Assembly (NCBI RefSeq): GCF_016834655.1
Contig: NZ_JAENHP010000004.1
Location: forward strand, 496,001 to 560,000
Direction: 5' to 3'
Length of the DNA: 64,000 nucleotides
Source of the DNA: Paractinoplanes ovalisporus
GTDB lineage: Bacteria > Actinomycetota > Actinomycetes > Mycobacteriales > Micromonosporaceae
Shown here: in pieces, positions 63,676 to 64,000 of the stretch
Numbering within the stretch: the first letter of the stretch is position 1
Layout: every line of letters begins with the position of its first letter
The notes under the pieces: model-generated
What the model was told of the DNA's origin: nothing
Seen by the model: only the letters and a program-made list of their open reading frames with translations
Databases searched by the model: none
Program-made: the position numbers and the translations under genes

Positions 63676-64000
63676 ATGCCGCCCGCTGACCCGCCCGGCT
63701 TCGAGCTGCCGTTGCTGCTGTTCGCGGGCTTCCGGGCGCTCATCGACGAGCTGCACGCGGAACTCGCCACGCGCGGGCATCCCGACGCGCGGCCGGTCCA
63801 CGGCTTCGCGATGCAGGCGATCGGGCCCGCCGGGGCCACGGCCAGCGAGGTCGGGCGGCGGCTCGGCGTCTCGAAACAGGCCGCCGGCAAGACCGTCGAC
63901 CGGCTGGCCGCGCTGGGCTATGTCGAGCGGGTCGACGATCCCCACGACGCCCGCCGCAAGCTCATCCGGCTGACGCCGCTCGGCCTCGACATGCTGGCCC
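63676..64000 (+). CDS. MarR-family regulator (truncated by window end)
   Basis: 108 codons from ATG 63676, open to the edge. The winged helix is visible: VHGFAMQAIGPAGATASEVG, RRLGVSKQAAGKTVDRLAAL, then the wing YVERVDDPHDARRKLIRLTP. The N-terminal dimerisation helix is FAGFRALIDELHAELA. Divergent from the CMD/AhpD-like gene, with operator-like repeats between. It probably represses both genes. Confidence 0.88.
   Translation, partial: MPPADPPGFELPLLLFAGFRALIDELHAELATRGHPDARPVHGFAMQAIGPAGATASEVGRRLGVSKQAAGKTVDRLAALGYVERVDDPHDARRKLIRLTPLGLDMLA

Overview
The window is a 64-kb piece of a very GC-rich actinomycete chromosome. Supporting signs are the strong G/C third-position bias, GTG starts, WhiB and actinobacterial CRP regulators, type VII secretion genes, a MarP-type protease and many 4-bp stop/start overlaps. 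Gene order and protein style fit Micromonosporaceae (Actinoplanes-like); this placement is inference, not a database result. No rRNA, CRISPR array, prophage or complete insertion sequence was seen. There is one tRNA (Pro-CGG) and one short palindromic MITE-like element.

Layout. 0-5 kb: five tandem secreted RTX-type (GGxGxD) proteins, four of them in a coupled run leaving the left edge. 5.1-6.2 kb: a lipoprotein HNH nuclease coupled to a small Pro/Glu/Ala-rich protein. 6.2-11.8 kb: amino-acid biosynthesis, with leuA preceded by a leucine-rich leader peptide and hairpin, a lipoprotein, aspartokinase, asd and cutA. 12-14.6 kb: a TauE-like permease, a PadR regulator with its membrane partner, and pyrE. 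14.7-18.1 kb: a FIST sensor protein next to a dual GGDEF-EAL enzyme. 18.1-24.4 kb: small membrane and zinc-ribbon proteins, a YqeY-like protein, a phosphoesterase, tRNA-Pro, a secreted protein, a Gfo/Idh oxidoreductase, an orphan Mrr-type endonuclease and an NTF2-like protein.

24.4-46.2 kb follows the order I recall for Mycobacterium tuberculosis Rv3682 to Rv3671c: PBP (ponA2), WhiB (whiB4/wblA), two ArsA-like ATPases, DUF4177 protein, RidA, MBL hydrolase, CRP, endonuclease III, thioredoxin-like lipoprotein, Nudix hydrolase, MarP. Into this frame are inserted a membrane protein bounded by the MITE, a very large adenylyl cyclase/AAA/TPR protein, a Ser/Thr kinase, a carboxylase pair with degenerate active sites, and a CapA-like protein. 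The cyclase group lies between the MBL gene and crp, which suggests a cAMP/phospho-signalling island beside the cAMP receptor.

46.3-54 kb: a partial type VII secretion locus (mycosin, EccC, divergent EccD) with no Esx substrates, EccB or EccE in view. 54-63 kb: a conserved block of ppa, D-Ala-D-Ala carboxypeptidase, zinc metalloprotease, tilS, hpt, ftsH and folE. In folE the initiation codon appears to be ATA or CTG. The window ends with an AhpD-like CMD protein divergent from a truncated MarR regulator, sharing an operator-like inverted repeat.

Regulatory signals recur: leucine attenuation before leuA, palindromes over the promoters of padR and the MBL gene, and several genes with a -10-like hexamer only 6-8 nt before the start codon, suggesting leaderless mRNAs.
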